Part shown: piece by piece, positions 41,976 to 50,313 of the stretch
Layout of the letters: every line of letters begins with the position of its first letter
Position numbering within the stretch: the first letter of the stretch is position 1
DNA from: DASRHD01 sp035485575
GTDB lineage: Bacteria; Verrucomicrobiota; Verrucomicrobiia; Opitutales; Opitutaceae
Assembly (NCBI GenBank): GCA_035485575.1
Contig: DATHNW010000010.1
Span: 62,001 to 126,000 of the forward strand
Length of the DNA stretch: 64,000 nucleotides
Direction of reading: 5' to 3'
Notes under the pieces: generated by a model
What the model was told of the DNA's origin: nothing
The model's database searches: none
What the model saw: only the letters and a program-made list of their open reading frames with translations
Program-made: the position numbers and the translations under genes

Positions 41976-42776
41976 CTAGCGCAATTTCTGCCGCGCGGGT
42001 GACCAGCAGGTCGTGCGTCCGCCGATTTCCGCCCGCATGAGGGGCTTTTTTGTTTTCGGGCAAAGGCCGCCGTTTTCCCAGCGGTGGGGAAAAAGCCAGG
42101 TCTTCGGCGGATCGGCCAAGGTCTTGCCGATGGTTGCAAGCGCGTGCTGGCAGACCCAGCGCAGTTCGCGATGAAGGGCGCGAATTTCCTTGGGCGTCAG
42201 CTGGCCGGCCGGCTTCTTTGGATGGATGGCCGCGCGCCAGAGCACCTCGTCGGCCATCCAGTTGCCGATGCCGGGAAAGCGCTCCTGCATGAGCAGCACC
42301 GCCTTGATGGGCGAGCGGGCGCGGCGGCGCAGGAACGCGGCCACGGTCTCAACCGTGAAGACAGTGGACAGGATGGGCGGAGCGAGCTGCGTCCACCAGG
42401 CGGGCGGTGCCTCGCCGCGGGTGAACTCGATTTTGCCAAACATGCGCGGATCGGTAAAAACGAGCGTCGTCGCGTCGGTGACGAGCACCAGGTGGTCGTG
42501 CTTCTGCGGTGCATAACCGGCGGGCTCGGCGCGCAGTTCCCCGCTCATGCCGAGGTGGATGCCGAGCCAGCCTCCGCCGCTGAAACGGAAGATCATCTGC
42601 TTCGCGGCGGCTGCGGAGGAAAGCAGCGTGGCGCCGGTGAGGGCGGAACGAATCGCGTTGACATCGGTGCCGCGGAAAACCTTCGCGCGCTCATGCACGA
42701 GCACTGCCTGGATGGTCCGGCCGAGGGCGGGATTCCATCGTTTGCGGTAATATTCGACTTCGGCGAGCTCGGGCAT
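41976..42776 (-). CDS. mutM: Fpg/Nei-family DNA glycosylase with zinc-less finger
   Basis: This 266-residue protein is read from the ATG at 42776, which gives the required MPELAEVE (Pro2, Glu3 catalytic). Lys59 (AAAKQMIF) matches the DNA-backbone Lys, and the H2TH helix is in FPGIGNWMADEVLWRAAIHP. The C-terminal finger reads GLCPKTKKPLMRAEIGGRTTCWSPARQ: only two of the four zinc cysteines remain (C239, C257), while the conserved Arg before the last pair is kept. It resembles the zinc-less fingers of NEIL1-type enzymes. It should excise oxidised bases. The frame extends to 43004 but has no homology there. Confidence 0.88.
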   Translation of the reverse strand: MPELAEVEYYRKRWNPALGRTIQAVLVHERAKVFRGTDVNAIRSALTGATLLSSAAAAKQMIFRFSGGGWLGIHLGMSGELRAEPAGYAPQKHDHLVLVTDATTLVFTDPRMFGKIEFTRGEAPPAWWTQLAPPILSTVFTVETVAAFLRRRARSPIKAVLLMQERFPGIGNWMADEVLWRAAIHPKKPAGQLTPKEIRALHRELRWVCQHALATIGKTLADPPKTWLFPHRWENGGLCPKTKKPLMRAEIGGRTTCWSPARQKLR

Positions 42777-42832
42777 GCGTGAAACAGGTTGGGCGAAAAA
42801 CGACGGAATTGTTTCGCAACCTTGGCCCGTAA

Positions 42833-43363
42833 TCAGGCGAGGGTCGCGGCAAATGCCGCGAAGTCCGAAAAGACGGGGATGCTTTTTTCCGCCACCTCGG
42901 GCAGCGTATGCGGATCGACCTTGCCCGTGCGCACGGTGATGGGCCGGATGCCGGCGGCATGAGCGGCGCCGATGTCGGCTGCCGAGTCGCCGACCATGAA
43001 GCATTGCGCCGGTTCGAGGGCATGCTGCGCGATCATTTCCAAGATGAATTTGGGCGAAGGCTTGCGATAAACGACTGGCTGACCGGGTGCCTCGGGCGCG
43101 ATACAGACCGCGTCAAAAACCGGCCGGGGCAGGCCGAGGAGCTCTTCCATGCGGGCATTGACGCGGTGCGTGTCTTCGAGCGTATGCAGTCCGCGGCCGA
43201 TGCCGGACTGGTTGGTGAAGAGGAAAAGTTTGTAGCCGAGTGTGCGCGCATGGCGCAGGCCGGCGGCGGCGCCGGGGATCAGGTCCACGCCGGCGGGGTC
43301 GGCCAGGTAAACCTTGTCCACGATGAGCGTGCCGTCACGGTCGAGAAAAAGTGCGCGATTCAC
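42833..43363 (-). CDS. gmhB: D-glycero-D-manno-heptose 1,7-bisphosphate phosphatase
   Basis: This 176-residue HAD-IIIA phosphatase has motif I FLDRDGTL (nucleophile Asp and acid Asp), motif II FTNQSGIGRG, KPSPKFI and motif IV CFMVGDSAADI. It lacks the zinc-binding CxH cluster seen in E. coli GmhB, having VCIAPEAPG in that area. It removes the 1-phosphate during ADP-heptose synthesis for LPS core. It lies 8 bp after the heptose kinase gene, its pathway partner. Confidence 0.88.
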   Translation of the reverse strand: MNRALFLDRDGTLIVDKVYLADPAGVDLIPGAAAGLRHARTLGYKLFLFTNQSGIGRGLHTLEDTHRVNARMEELLGLPRPVFDAVCIAPEAPGQPVVYRKPSPKFILEMIAQHALEPAQCFMVGDSAADIGAAHAAGIRPITVRTGKVDPHTLPEVAEKSIPVFSDFAAFAATLA

Positions 43364-43371
43364 AGCGGAGG

Positions 43372-44352
43372 CTACACGTAGGCGAGCAGCTCCTGCGGCG
43401 TGACCGTGGCGGTGCCGAGCTTGCCGATGACCACGCCGGCGGCGGCGTTGGCGAAATGAGCCGCGGTCTCGAGGCTGCTGCCGGCGCGCAAGGCGAGCAC
43501 GAGGCCGGCCAGCGCGGTGTCGCCGGCGCCGGAAACGTCGTAAACCTCACGCGCCGCGGTGGGGATCTTGCCGGTCACGCGGCCATCTTCGCTCAGCAGC
43601 ATGCCGTCCTCGCCGAGCGTGATGACGACATGGCGGGTGTGATAAAGCTCGTGCAGGCGCGCGCAGATTTTCTCGGCCGGGAACGGTGCATTGGGGTCAG
43701 GCTCAAGGCCGGCGAGTTGGAATGATTCTTTTTTGTTGGGCGTGATGAGGTCGAGATCGTGGAAGGCGAGTTTGCGCTTTGGCTTGGGATCGAGCGCAAT
43801 GAATTTGCCAGCGGCCCGGGCGAGCTTGGAGATTTTTTCGACCAGGGCGTCATCAAGCAGGCCCTTGGCGTAATCGGAGAGCACGATGGCATCGGCCTTG
43901 TGGATGGCGTCTTCGAGAAATTTGTCAAAAAGCGCGTTGGCGGAAATGACATAGACGGCGGGCGGAGACTCGCGGTCGAGTCGGCAGAGTTGCTGGTGCT
44001 GCACGAGGACGCGGGTTTTGACGATGGTGGCGCCGGCACTGGGCGCGGAAACGATCTGCACATCATGCTCGCGCAGGATCTGCTGCAGTTTTTTGCCCGC
44101 CTCGTCATTGGCAATGCAGCCGGCGACAACGGCATGGGCGCCGAGATAGGCGATGTTGAGGGCGACGTTGGCGGCGCCGCCGGCGGCGTAGGTGTCGCGG
44201 CTGACGTCCACGACGGGCACCGGCGCCTCCGGCGAGATGCGGGTGGCATCGCCCCAGATGTAGTGGTCGAGCATCACATCGCCAATCACGAGGATGTGCA
44301 GCCCGGCGATTTTTTTCAGGAGGGCGTGGGTTTGTTCAGGTGTGATGGGCAT
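43372..44352 (-). CDS. rfaE1: Heptose 7-phosphate kinase (PfkB family, RfaE domain I)
   Basis: This 326-residue kinase matches the first half of HldE. Landmarks are ILVIGDVMLDHYIWGDATRISPEAPVPVV, YAAGGAANVALNIAYLG, ALDPKPKR and the catalytic YDVSGAGDTALAGL. The nucleotidyltransferase half of HldE is absent, so an independent RfaE2 must exist elsewhere. It adds phosphate to heptose 7-phosphate before GmhB acts. The 145-bp upstream spacer is AT-rich and could hold its promoter. Confidence 0.9.
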   Translation of the reverse strand: MPITPEQTHALLKKIAGLHILVIGDVMLDHYIWGDATRISPEAPVPVVDVSRDTYAAGGAANVALNIAYLGAHAVVAGCIANDEAGKKLQQILREHDVQIVSAPSAGATIVKTRVLVQHQQLCRLDRESPPAVYVISANALFDKFLEDAIHKADAIVLSDYAKGLLDDALVEKISKLARAAGKFIALDPKPKRKLAFHDLDLITPNKKESFQLAGLEPDPNAPFPAEKICARLHELYHTRHVVITLGEDGMLLSEDGRVTGKIPTAAREVYDVSGAGDTALAGLVLALRAGSSLETAAHFANAAAGVVIGKLGTATVTPQELLAYV

Positions 44353-44497
44353 CGGAAAAATTCAGGAAGGATCGGTTTGTTCCAGGGAGCTCAGAAGATC
44401 GGCACAGTTCGGGCGGGGTTGCGTTAGTTTCCTGCTTGGTTGGATTCCACATTAAAAAGATCAAGTTTTGGTGACAAATGGGATATCGCCGGCGGCT

Positions 44498-45625
44498 TCA
44501 GCGTAACTCCCATTCATAGTGATACTTCGAGAGCATTTTTGGCGCGTTATCAGTGACCTGCACGACGTCTTCAATGCGGCAGGCACCGAGGCCGGGATAG
44601 TAGAGGCCGGGCTCGACGGTGACCACGGCGCCTTTTTTCAAGGCGGTGTCGGCGGTCGTGCCCATGCGTGGCGGTTCGTGCACTTCGAGCCCGAGCCCGT
44701 GGCCGGTGCCGTGAAAAAAGCCGGTGGAACCATTCGCGTCATGACCGGTTTTATAGCCGAGTGACTCGAAATGCACGACGACCTGCCCGTGCACGGCACG
44801 GCCGCTCACGCCGGCGCGGATGTCCTTGAGGGCGAGCTTTTGCGCGGAACGCACGGCGGCGACAAGCGCGCGTTGAGCATCGCTGGCGCGGCCCTTGAGA
44901 AAAGTGCGCGTCATGTCGCCGTGGTAGCCCGTTTTGTTCACCCGGGGGAAAACGTCCACAATGATGAGTTCGTGCGGACGGAGCGGCCCGGTGCCGCGCG
45001 CGTGCGGGTCGCAAGCCTGGTCGCCGCCGGCCGCGATGGTGTCGAGTGAAACGCTGCCGGCTTCGAGGCAGGCGGTCTCAATCGTGAGCTTGAGACGCTC
45101 GGATGTGAGCACTGCATTGCGCCAGAAGAGCTTGCGGCCCTTGATCTTGCTGGCGCGCAGGACGCGCTCGGCGGCGGCGATGCCGGCGGCCGAGCAACGG
45201 TTGCCCTCGCGGAGGGCGCGCGCCTCGGCCGGGGTTTTGATTTCGCGTTCGGGGAAAAACGCTCCGTCGGCCACCGTGATGGCAAGACCGTGGGCGCGGA
45301 GCTTGTCGGCCAGGCCGGCGGGGAAATCCTGAGGCACGGTGAATTCATCCAAGCCATGCTCCTTGGCGAGCAAGGCAATGACCTCCGCGGGGCCGCGCTG
45401 GCGGTCGGGCCAGCGCGCTTTTGCCCTTTCGACGAGCGGCTCAAGGGGCAGCACGACGTCGAGCGCCGACTCTTTTTGCGCCCGACCGAATTCGAGGCGG
45501 TTGAAGATGCCGTGCTTTTTCCCGCCTGCGGTAAAGGCGATGAAAGGGTCCGGCACGTAAAGGCGGCAGAAGTAAAGCTGGTCGGCGCTATGCGACGTGT
45601 CGGCGTAGAGTAACGGGACGGGCAT
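44498..45625 (-). CDS. M24-family metallopeptidase (Xaa-Pro aminopeptidase-like)
   Basis: This 375-residue protein has the pita-bread fold. The metal ligands appear in order: Asp in IIVDVFP, Asp in YHGDMTRTF, His in HGTGHGLGLEVHE, Glu in VTVEPGLY and Glu in CRIEDVV. The N-terminal creatinase-like domain (about 1-140) is present but weakly conserved. It should remove N-terminal residues before proline, or act on dipeptides. No signal peptide is present. A partial copy of the leader repeat (GTGGCTA) lies about 30 bp upstream. Confidence 0.88.
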   Translation of the reverse strand: MPVPLLYADTSHSADQLYFCRLYVPDPFIAFTAGGKKHGIFNRLEFGRAQKESALDVVLPLEPLVERAKARWPDRQRGPAEVIALLAKEHGLDEFTVPQDFPAGLADKLRAHGLAITVADGAFFPEREIKTPAEARALREGNRCSAAGIAAAERVLRASKIKGRKLFWRNAVLTSERLKLTIETACLEAGSVSLDTIAAGGDQACDPHARGTGPLRPHELIIVDVFPRVNKTGYHGDMTRTFLKGRASDAQRALVAAVRSAQKLALKDIRAGVSGRAVHGQVVVHFESLGYKTGHDANGSTGFFHGTGHGLGLEVHEPPRMGTTADTALKKGAVVTVEPGLYYPGLGACRIEDVVQVTDNAPKMLSKYHYEWELR

Positions 45626-45682
45626 GGCGGTTTTGATTGAGAAGAACGTTGGGCGGGTTTAGCCACGGGTTCCATCGTAAAA

Positions 45683-46213
45683 ATGAAAAACGCCCGCCTG
45701 TTCCTCTTTGGTCTCGCCCTTCTCTTTGCGTCCGGCTGTGCACGCAGTCAGCCCGGCCAGCCCGCCACGCTCAAAACGGTGGACGATTATTTCGCCTTCC
45801 ACCTCGGCGGCCATGCCGTCCGCCTGCAGCTGGCGGTGACAATGCCGGAGATGGAGCGCGGGCTGATGGAGCGCCGTGGGTTGGGCCGCGACGATGGCAT
45901 GCTCTTCGTCTATGCCGAGCCGCAGCCCATGAGCTTTTGGATGCACAACACGCCCACCCCCCTCGACATCGGATTTTTCGACCGCGACGGCCAGCTGCAG
46001 GAGGTTTACCAGATGCAGCCGTTCGATGAGACGCCGCTCAACGCGCGCAGCAAGCAGCTCCAGTTTGCGCTGGAGATGAACGAGGGCTGGTTTCACGACA
46101 ACGCCGTGCGACCGGGCGCGCCGCTTGATTTCGCGGAACTCGGCGCCGCACTGAAGGCGCGCGGCTTTGAGCCGAAGGCGTTTGGGCTGGATAAAGCGGA
46201 TGATGGACATTGA
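45683..46213 (+). CDS. DUF192 lipoprotein
   Basis: This 176-residue protein has a lipobox (LLFASGC, Cys about residue 19) and a DUF192 domain. The domain contains LQLAVTMPEMERGLMERRGLGRDDGMLFVYAEPQPMSFWMHNTPTPLDIGFFDRDG, conserved over the whole family. Function is unknown in bacteria; archaeal relatives are small compact beta-proteins. It runs 18 bp upstream of a second lipoprotein gene, likely cotranscribed. Both start divergently from the M24 gene. Confidence 0.85.
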   Translation: MKNARLFLFGLALLFASGCARSQPGQPATLKTVDDYFAFHLGGHAVRLQLAVTMPEMERGLMERRGLGRDDGMLFVYAEPQPMSFWMHNTPTPLDIGFFDRDGQLQEVYQMQPFDETPLNARSKQLQFALEMNEGWFHDNAVRPGAPLDFAELGAALKARGFEPKAFGLDKADDGH

Positions 46214-46231
46214 TAATGCCCAACTCCGCCC

Positions 46232-46705
46232 ATGAAAAAAATCCTCCTATCCGGCGTCTTCTATCTGGCTTTTTTAGCCGGCTGCGTGCCGAGGTCAAAA
46301 CTCGACCAGGCAAATAGTGATCTGGCGGCCGCGCAGGCCAGCATTAAGTCTCTGCGGCAGGATCTGGCGGGCGCCGAGGCCAGGCTGGAAAGCACGCCAT
46401 CAGATTATGCCGGCAACTGGAAAGCCGAGACGACGCAGCCGATGCGCGGTGCCCCGAATTCGGCCCCCGTCAAGCTCGTGTTCGACCTGAACCTGTCGGC
46501 CAAGGGCGAGATGAGCCTTCAGGTGACAGCCGGTGAGAAGAAACTCAATCCGGTGGCTGGCACCTGGAAGAAAGCGCTTGATTATCTCATCGTCGACATG
46601 GGCAAAAAGCACCTCGCCGTGTTTCCCATCGACGGAAAGAAGGATAATCAGATCACCCTGCTCTGGCCTACGGGCGAGAAACTCCAATTCAACCGGGTGC
46701 CGTGA
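46232..46705 (+). CDS. Hypothetical lipoprotein with coiled-coil start
   Basis: This 157-residue protein has a lipobox (AFLAGC, Cys about 18) and a short coiled coil (about 22-52, KLDQANSDLAAAQASIKSLRQDLAGAEARL). A beta-rich domain (about 57-155) contains GNWKAET, VTAGEKKLNPVAGTW and LAVFPIDGKKDNQITLLWPTGEKLQF. No known family is recognised. It follows the DUF192 gene and converges on the 46724 gene. Confidence 0.75.
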   Translation: MKKILLSGVFYLAFLAGCVPRSKLDQANSDLAAAQASIKSLRQDLAGAEARLESTPSDYAGNWKAETTQPMRGAPNSAPVKLVFDLNLSAKGEMSLQVTAGEKKLNPVAGTWKKALDYLIVDMGKKHLAVFPIDGKKDNQITLLWPTGEKLQFNRVP

Positions 46706-46723
46706 TGTTGCGGAACCTGCGGG

Positions 46724-47161
46724 CTACTCCCGCGGAATCTCATTGTCGGTCTTGAGGACAAGGACGGGCGTCTTCGTTTTCACCCAGAGCTCGGCTTCCT
46801 TGAAATGCTTGGCGGGGACATTTTCGATCGCCTCGCCGACGGTTTTGGCGGGGAGCAGGCGGCCTTTTTTGCTGGCGTTGAAATCATAGGCCGCGCGGAA
46901 GATGCGCTCGCGCGTGGTGGCGGGACTTTCGTTTTCGGGAATTTGCAGTACCCAGCCGGCGAAATCGTGCTTGGGCATCTTGCCCTCGGGGTCTGAGACA
47001 AGGACGACAAACTGTTTTTTGATGGCCGGTGGTTTTTCCTCCTCACCCGGGTCGGGCTGCACGGCGAGGTTCATTTCCTCAATGACACGGCGGAGCAGGG
47101 AGGGGTCGATCTGGTTTTTCTTTAAAATTTCAGCGACTTTGCTGACATCGATTTTCGGCAT
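46724..47161 (-). CDS. Conserved hypothetical protein
   Basis: This 145-residue protein is read from the ATG at 47161; the frame runs on to 47386 but would overlap the divergent Nudix gene. It begins MPKIDVSKVAEILKKNQIDP, a short helical segment that resembles an SPT/heptad helix. An alpha-beta domain of about 95 residues (FVVLVSDPEGKMPKHDFAGWVLQI, ERIFRAAYDFNASKKGR, AELWVKTKTPVLVLKTD) follows. I do not recognise a family. A leader repeat ends 15 bp before its start. Confidence 0.75.
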   Translation of the reverse strand: MPKIDVSKVAEILKKNQIDPSLLRRVIEEMNLAVQPDPGEEEKPPAIKKQFVVLVSDPEGKMPKHDFAGWVLQIPENESPATTRERIFRAAYDFNASKKGRLLPAKTVGEAIENVPAKHFKEAELWVKTKTPVLVLKTDNEIPRE

Positions 47162-47175
47162 GGCTTTTTTGATGG

Positions 47176-47206
47176 AATAGCCACGAATGAACGAATGACG
47201 ACGAAA
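47176..47206 (-). repeat. Leader repeat upstream of the gene at 46724
   Basis: In the gene's sense the strand reads TTCGTCGTCATTCGTTCATT and ends CGTGGCTA, 15 bp before the ATG. The repeat unit ATTCGT recurs at about 8-12-bp spacing. Confidence 0.65.
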
Positions 47207-47219
47207 GTAAAGGAAAGCT

Positions 47220-47747
47220 ATGGCTGAAGAATTTTTCGACGTGGTGAACGAGCGCGACGAGCCCGTCGGAAGGGCGCCGCGGCGCGAGGTGCACGCGCGC
47301 GGGCTGCTGCACCGTGCGGTGCACGTGCTCGTGAGCGATGGTATGGGGCGGGTCTTTCTCCAAAAGCGTTCGATGAAGAAGGACACGTCGCCGGGGAAAT
47401 GGGACAGTTCGTCCTCCGGCCATGTGGATGCAGGCGAGGATTATGATGCCGCGGCGGTGCGCGAGCTCGGTGAGGAGCTGGGGCTGCGCACGGCCACTGC
47501 GCCGGTGCGGTGGTTTCGCGTCGAAGCGTGCGGGGACACGGGCGAGGAATTCGTCTGGGTTTACCGCCTGCGGGCGGACGGGCCTTTTGTGCTCAATGTC
47601 GATGAAATCGAGAGCGGCGCATGGTTCGCCCCTGAGGAAATCACGGCGTGGGTGCAAACGCGGCCGGAGGAATTCGCGCCGGCGTTCCGGCTCATCTGGC
47701 GGCTGGCCGAGGAGAAAGGCGTCGATTTTCTGTCAACCATTGGTTGA
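47220..47747 (+). CDS. Nudix hydrolase
   Basis: This 175-residue protein has a complete Nudix box, GHVDAGEDYDAAAVRELGEELGL (G-x5-E-x7-R-E-x2-E-E-x-G). The N-terminal NERDEPVGRAPRREVHARGLLHRAVHVLV is typical of the IDI/YfcD branch. It may hydrolyse a nucleoside diphosphate derivative; substrate cannot be read from sequence. It lies alone on the plus strand. Confidence 0.9.
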   Translation: MAEEFFDVVNERDEPVGRAPRREVHARGLLHRAVHVLVSDGMGRVFLQKRSMKKDTSPGKWDSSSSGHVDAGEDYDAAAVRELGEELGLRTATAPVRWFRVEACGDTGEEFVWVYRLRADGPFVLNVDEIESGAWFAPEEITAWVQTRPEEFAPAFRLIWRLAEEKGVDFLSTIG

Positions 47748-47776
47748 CGTGTTGATTGGGCCCGGGGATTTGGGGA

Positions 47777-48019
47777 CTATTGCGGACGGCAGCGCTTGAG
47801 TTCCTCGAACTGTTTTTGCGAGAGCAGGCGGCGGGGAAGGCGGCGGGCGGCCTCGGCGAAGAGCTTTTCCCAGTCATCGTCGGTGGGCGGATGGGATTGC
47901 CAGGATTGATGATGGCCCGACTTGCTGCGCCAGTCAATGTTGCCGCCGTGAAAGTCGGCGCAGATTTGGATCTTGTTGCCGTCGGCGTCGCGCGCCCACC
48001 AGCCGAATTCGGTGCTCAT
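47777..48019 (-). CDS. Small conserved hypothetical protein
   Basis: This 80-residue protein is rich in Trp and His (MSTEFGWWARDADGNKIQI, then WRSKSGHHQSWQSH). A helical tail (FAEAARRLPRRLLSQKQFEEL) follows. The start overlaps the phosphoesterase stop by 4 bp, a pattern of translational coupling that supports reality. No family is recognised. It probably acts with the phosphoesterase next to it. Confidence 0.65.
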   Translation of the reverse strand: MSTEFGWWARDADGNKIQICADFHGGNIDWRSKSGHHQSWQSHPPTDDDWEKLFAEAARRLPRRLLSQKQFEELKRCRPQ

Positions 48020-48897
48020 GTAGAGGGCATTTTTTCCGATATGGCAGCGGGTGCGAGCGCAAAGGCGGCCAGTGTCTTACCAAAATGCAGCGCACCGCCG
48101 CGCGTGATGATGCGGCGGAGGAGGAGCCTGTCCGGGGTGAGATCGACGGCGCAGGCGCGGGCGGGCGCACAGAAGGAGCCGGTGTTGAGGATAATGAGGC
48201 CGCCGGGCGTGTGTACGATGCCGGGGCGGTGGGTGTGGCCGGTGATGAGAAAGCGCGCCTGCGGCCGGTGGGCGCGGACAAAAGAGGCGGCGTGAGCAGG
48301 TGCTTCCCGCCACGCGCGCAGGATGGCAAGGATGCGGGTCGGCCAGGCGATATCGGCCAGGGCGCTGAATGTGTAGCGGAACGGATTTCGTTCGGTGTGA
48401 TGACGCTGGGGGATGCGGGCGCAAACGCGGCGGAAGGCGGCGAGGCGCGGGACGAACTGGGTGCGCTCGGCCGGTGCGAGGGAGGCGAATTCGCGGGCAA
48501 GGTGCGCGCGCATCGCGGGCACGTCACGGCTCCACGGCACGATGTCGTCGAAGAATACGTCGCCGTGCGTGACGAAAATCTGCCCGCCGGCTAGATCGAG
48601 CGCGTGCTGCGTGGAAATATCAGGGTCGTGGTTGCCGGTGAGTAGCGTGGCGGGCGGTGCCTGGCGTGCGAGAAAATCGAAGAATTCCGAGCGGTGTGCG
48701 GCATTGGCGGCGTTGACGGATGCCAGGGCCGTGGCGGTCAGGCGGACCGGGCCAGGCCGGGTGTCGAGCGTGTCGCCATTGAAGAGAAGGGCGTCCGCGC
48801 CGGAAAAAAGGGGAATCAGCTGCGTCAGGGTGCGTACGCGGCAGCCGAGGTCGCCGAGGTGCAGGTCGGAAAAGATGCGCAAAACGCCGGCGGCCAT
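48016..48897 (-). CDS. Calcineurin-like metallophosphoesterase
   Basis: This 293-residue protein is read from the ATG at 48897; the longer frame to 48969 has a poor start region. All metal motifs are present in order: FSDLHLGD, LFNGDTLD, TGNHDPD, VTHGDVF and ITGHTHRPG. The substrate is unknown; relatives act on nucleotides, UDP-diacylglucosamine or DNA. No membrane segment is present. It overlaps the downstream small gene. Confidence 0.9.
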   Translation of the reverse strand: MAAGVLRIFSDLHLGDLGCRVRTLTQLIPLFSGADALLFNGDTLDTRPGPVRLTATALASVNAANAAHRSEFFDFLARQAPPATLLTGNHDPDISTQHALDLAGGQIFVTHGDVFFDDIVPWSRDVPAMRAHLAREFASLAPAERTQFVPRLAAFRRVCARIPQRHHTERNPFRYTFSALADIAWPTRILAILRAWREAPAHAASFVRAHRPQARFLITGHTHRPGIVHTPGGLIILNTGSFCAPARACAVDLTPDRLLLRRIITRGGALHFGKTLAAFALAPAAISEKMPST

Positions 48898-48961
48898 GAA
48901 TGAAAGGTATTGAGGATTAAAACCTGGTTTTGCTGCGGGGCAAGGGCCGGCCGCTTGTGGC

Positions 48962-48998
48962 GAAAACAAAAACGCCGGCGGGCAGGGGCCGGCCGGCG
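48962..48998 (-). terminator. Terminator after the DUF4412 gene
   Basis: CGCCGGC (48973-48979) pairs with GCCGGCG (48992-48998) across a GC-rich loop. On the minus strand this is followed by TTTTTGTTTT. It lies 20 bp past the stop of the DUF4412 gene. Confidence 0.85.
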
Positions 48999-49017
48999 CA
49001 ACAAAGGCAAAAGGCGG

Positions 49018-49719
49018 TCAGTTCGACGGCGGCTTGCCGCCGCCAAACCCGCCGAACATGCCGCTCATGTCAAAACGGTGGTAGTCGGCTGGCACCGCGA
49101 AGGTGTCGTCGGAGAGGCTTTTCTTGTCGATGGCGACGGCCTCCATGCGGATGGTTTCCGCACCGCTGGCGTCATGGTTGATCATGCGCAGCGGAAAGAA
49201 GCCGCGGGCCGCGAGTTCCTTTTCGATGGAGCTCATGCCGCCGTTCTTGGCGAAGGGGCTGTTGCGGCCCATCATGAAGGTGCCCAGACCTTCGGCCGCC
49301 CAGACGTCGCTGGTGGTTTTGTGGTCGGGGTCCGTGATGAGATATTTCACAGCAGTGTAGCCGAGGATTTTTTCGGTCTCGCCGGTTTTTTCGATTTTCA
49401 CATTGGACGTGGCGCTTTGGGCGGCGGCGGCGATGTCCTCGGTCTTGAGCACCATGTACATTTTCTGCTCCGGCATGAGTGTGTACATCTCATGTTTGCC
49501 GAGGTCCCAGATGGAGGTGATGTTCCGGTTGTTGCCGTGGCTGTCGGTGACGGCGATGTCCATGCGCAGGAAGCCTTCCTTCACGGAATAATCGATGACC
49601 GTGGGCTGCTCGCGCTTGGGTGATTTCATCGAAAGGCGGATCGTGCCTTCGAAGCTGCCGGCGAGGAGCGCCAGCGGGCTGAGCAGGAAACAAAGGAGGA
49701 AAGAGGTAAGTTTATTCAT
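49018..49719 (-). CDS. Secreted DUF4412-type protein
   Basis: This 233-residue protein is read from the ATG at 49719 (signal peptide about 1-20, LTSFLLCFLLSPLALLAGSF). A lipoprotein-carrier-like beta-fold follows: FEGTIRLSMKSP, FLRMDI, TSIWDLGKHEMYTLMPEQKMYMVL, GETEKILGYTAVKYLITDPD, then a Gly-rich tail (MFGGFGGGKPP). DUF4412 is the best guess of family. The longer frame to 50238 is not real; it overlaps the YhcH gene on the other strand. Confidence 0.8.
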   Translation of the reverse strand: MNKLTSFLLCFLLSPLALLAGSFEGTIRLSMKSPKREQPTVIDYSVKEGFLRMDIAVTDSHGNNRNITSIWDLGKHEMYTLMPEQKMYMVLKTEDIAAAAQSATSNVKIEKTGETEKILGYTAVKYLITDPDHKTTSDVWAAEGLGTFMMGRNSPFAKNGGMSSIEKELAARGFFPLRMINHDASGAETIRMEAVAIDKKSLSDDTFAVPADYHRFDMSGMFGGFGGGKPPSN

Positions 49720-49812
49720 GGCGGGCCGAGAATGGGATACCGGCAAAGAAAGGCAAGGCGGGCGAGAGGGCTCGCGCTTGCCAGCGAGCCGGGCGGCGTT
49801 TGGAGTGGCCGC

Positions 49813-50313
49813 ATGGCGATTTTTGGAACACTTGATACGCTGCGCATGCAGCTCGTGCGACCGGAGCATTTTGCGGTGGCGTTTGCCTACGCGGCGGAGG
49901 TGCTGAGGCCCGGCAGCGCGGCGCAGGCGCGCATTGAAAAAATCGCGGCCGGCACGACCGGGCGCGTGGAGCTGGGCGGCGGGGCGTTTGCGCTCGAGCA
50001 GGCCTACTGGACAAAGCCGCGCAGCGAGGGCCGCTGGGAATCGCATCGCACCTACATCGACGTGCAGCTGGTCATGGCCGGCGAGGAGCTGATGGAGGTG
50101 GCCGATACGGCGCGGCTCACGCTTGCGGAAGATCTCACGCCGGGGAAGGATTTGATTTTCTACCAGCCGTTCGGGGCCGGCTCTGTCTTGCGCGTGCGGG
50201 CGGGCGAGGCGGCGGTGTTTTTCCCGGCGGACGCGCATTTGCCATCGCTGCGACTGGGCGCGGAACCGGCGCTTGTGCGCAAGACGGTCGTCAAGGTGCC
50301 TGTTTTCGCGTGA
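49813..50313 (+). CDS. YhcH/YjgK/YiaL family protein
   Basis: This 166-residue protein is read from the ATG at 49813. The family signature is WESHRTYIDVQLVMAGEELMEVAD, followed by DLIFYQPFG and AAVFFPADAHLPSL, a cupin-like fold. The family includes sialic-acid and sugar-metabolism proteins of unclear activity. Its stop overlaps the rlmJ start (GTGA at 50310-50313). Confidence 0.88.
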   Translation: MAIFGTLDTLRMQLVRPEHFAVAFAYAAEVLRPGSAAQARIEKIAAGTTGRVELGGGAFALEQAYWTKPRSEGRWESHRTYIDVQLVMAGEELMEVADTARLTLAEDLTPGKDLIFYQPFGAGSVLRVRAGEAAVFFPADAHLPSLRLGAEPALVRKTVVKVPVFA

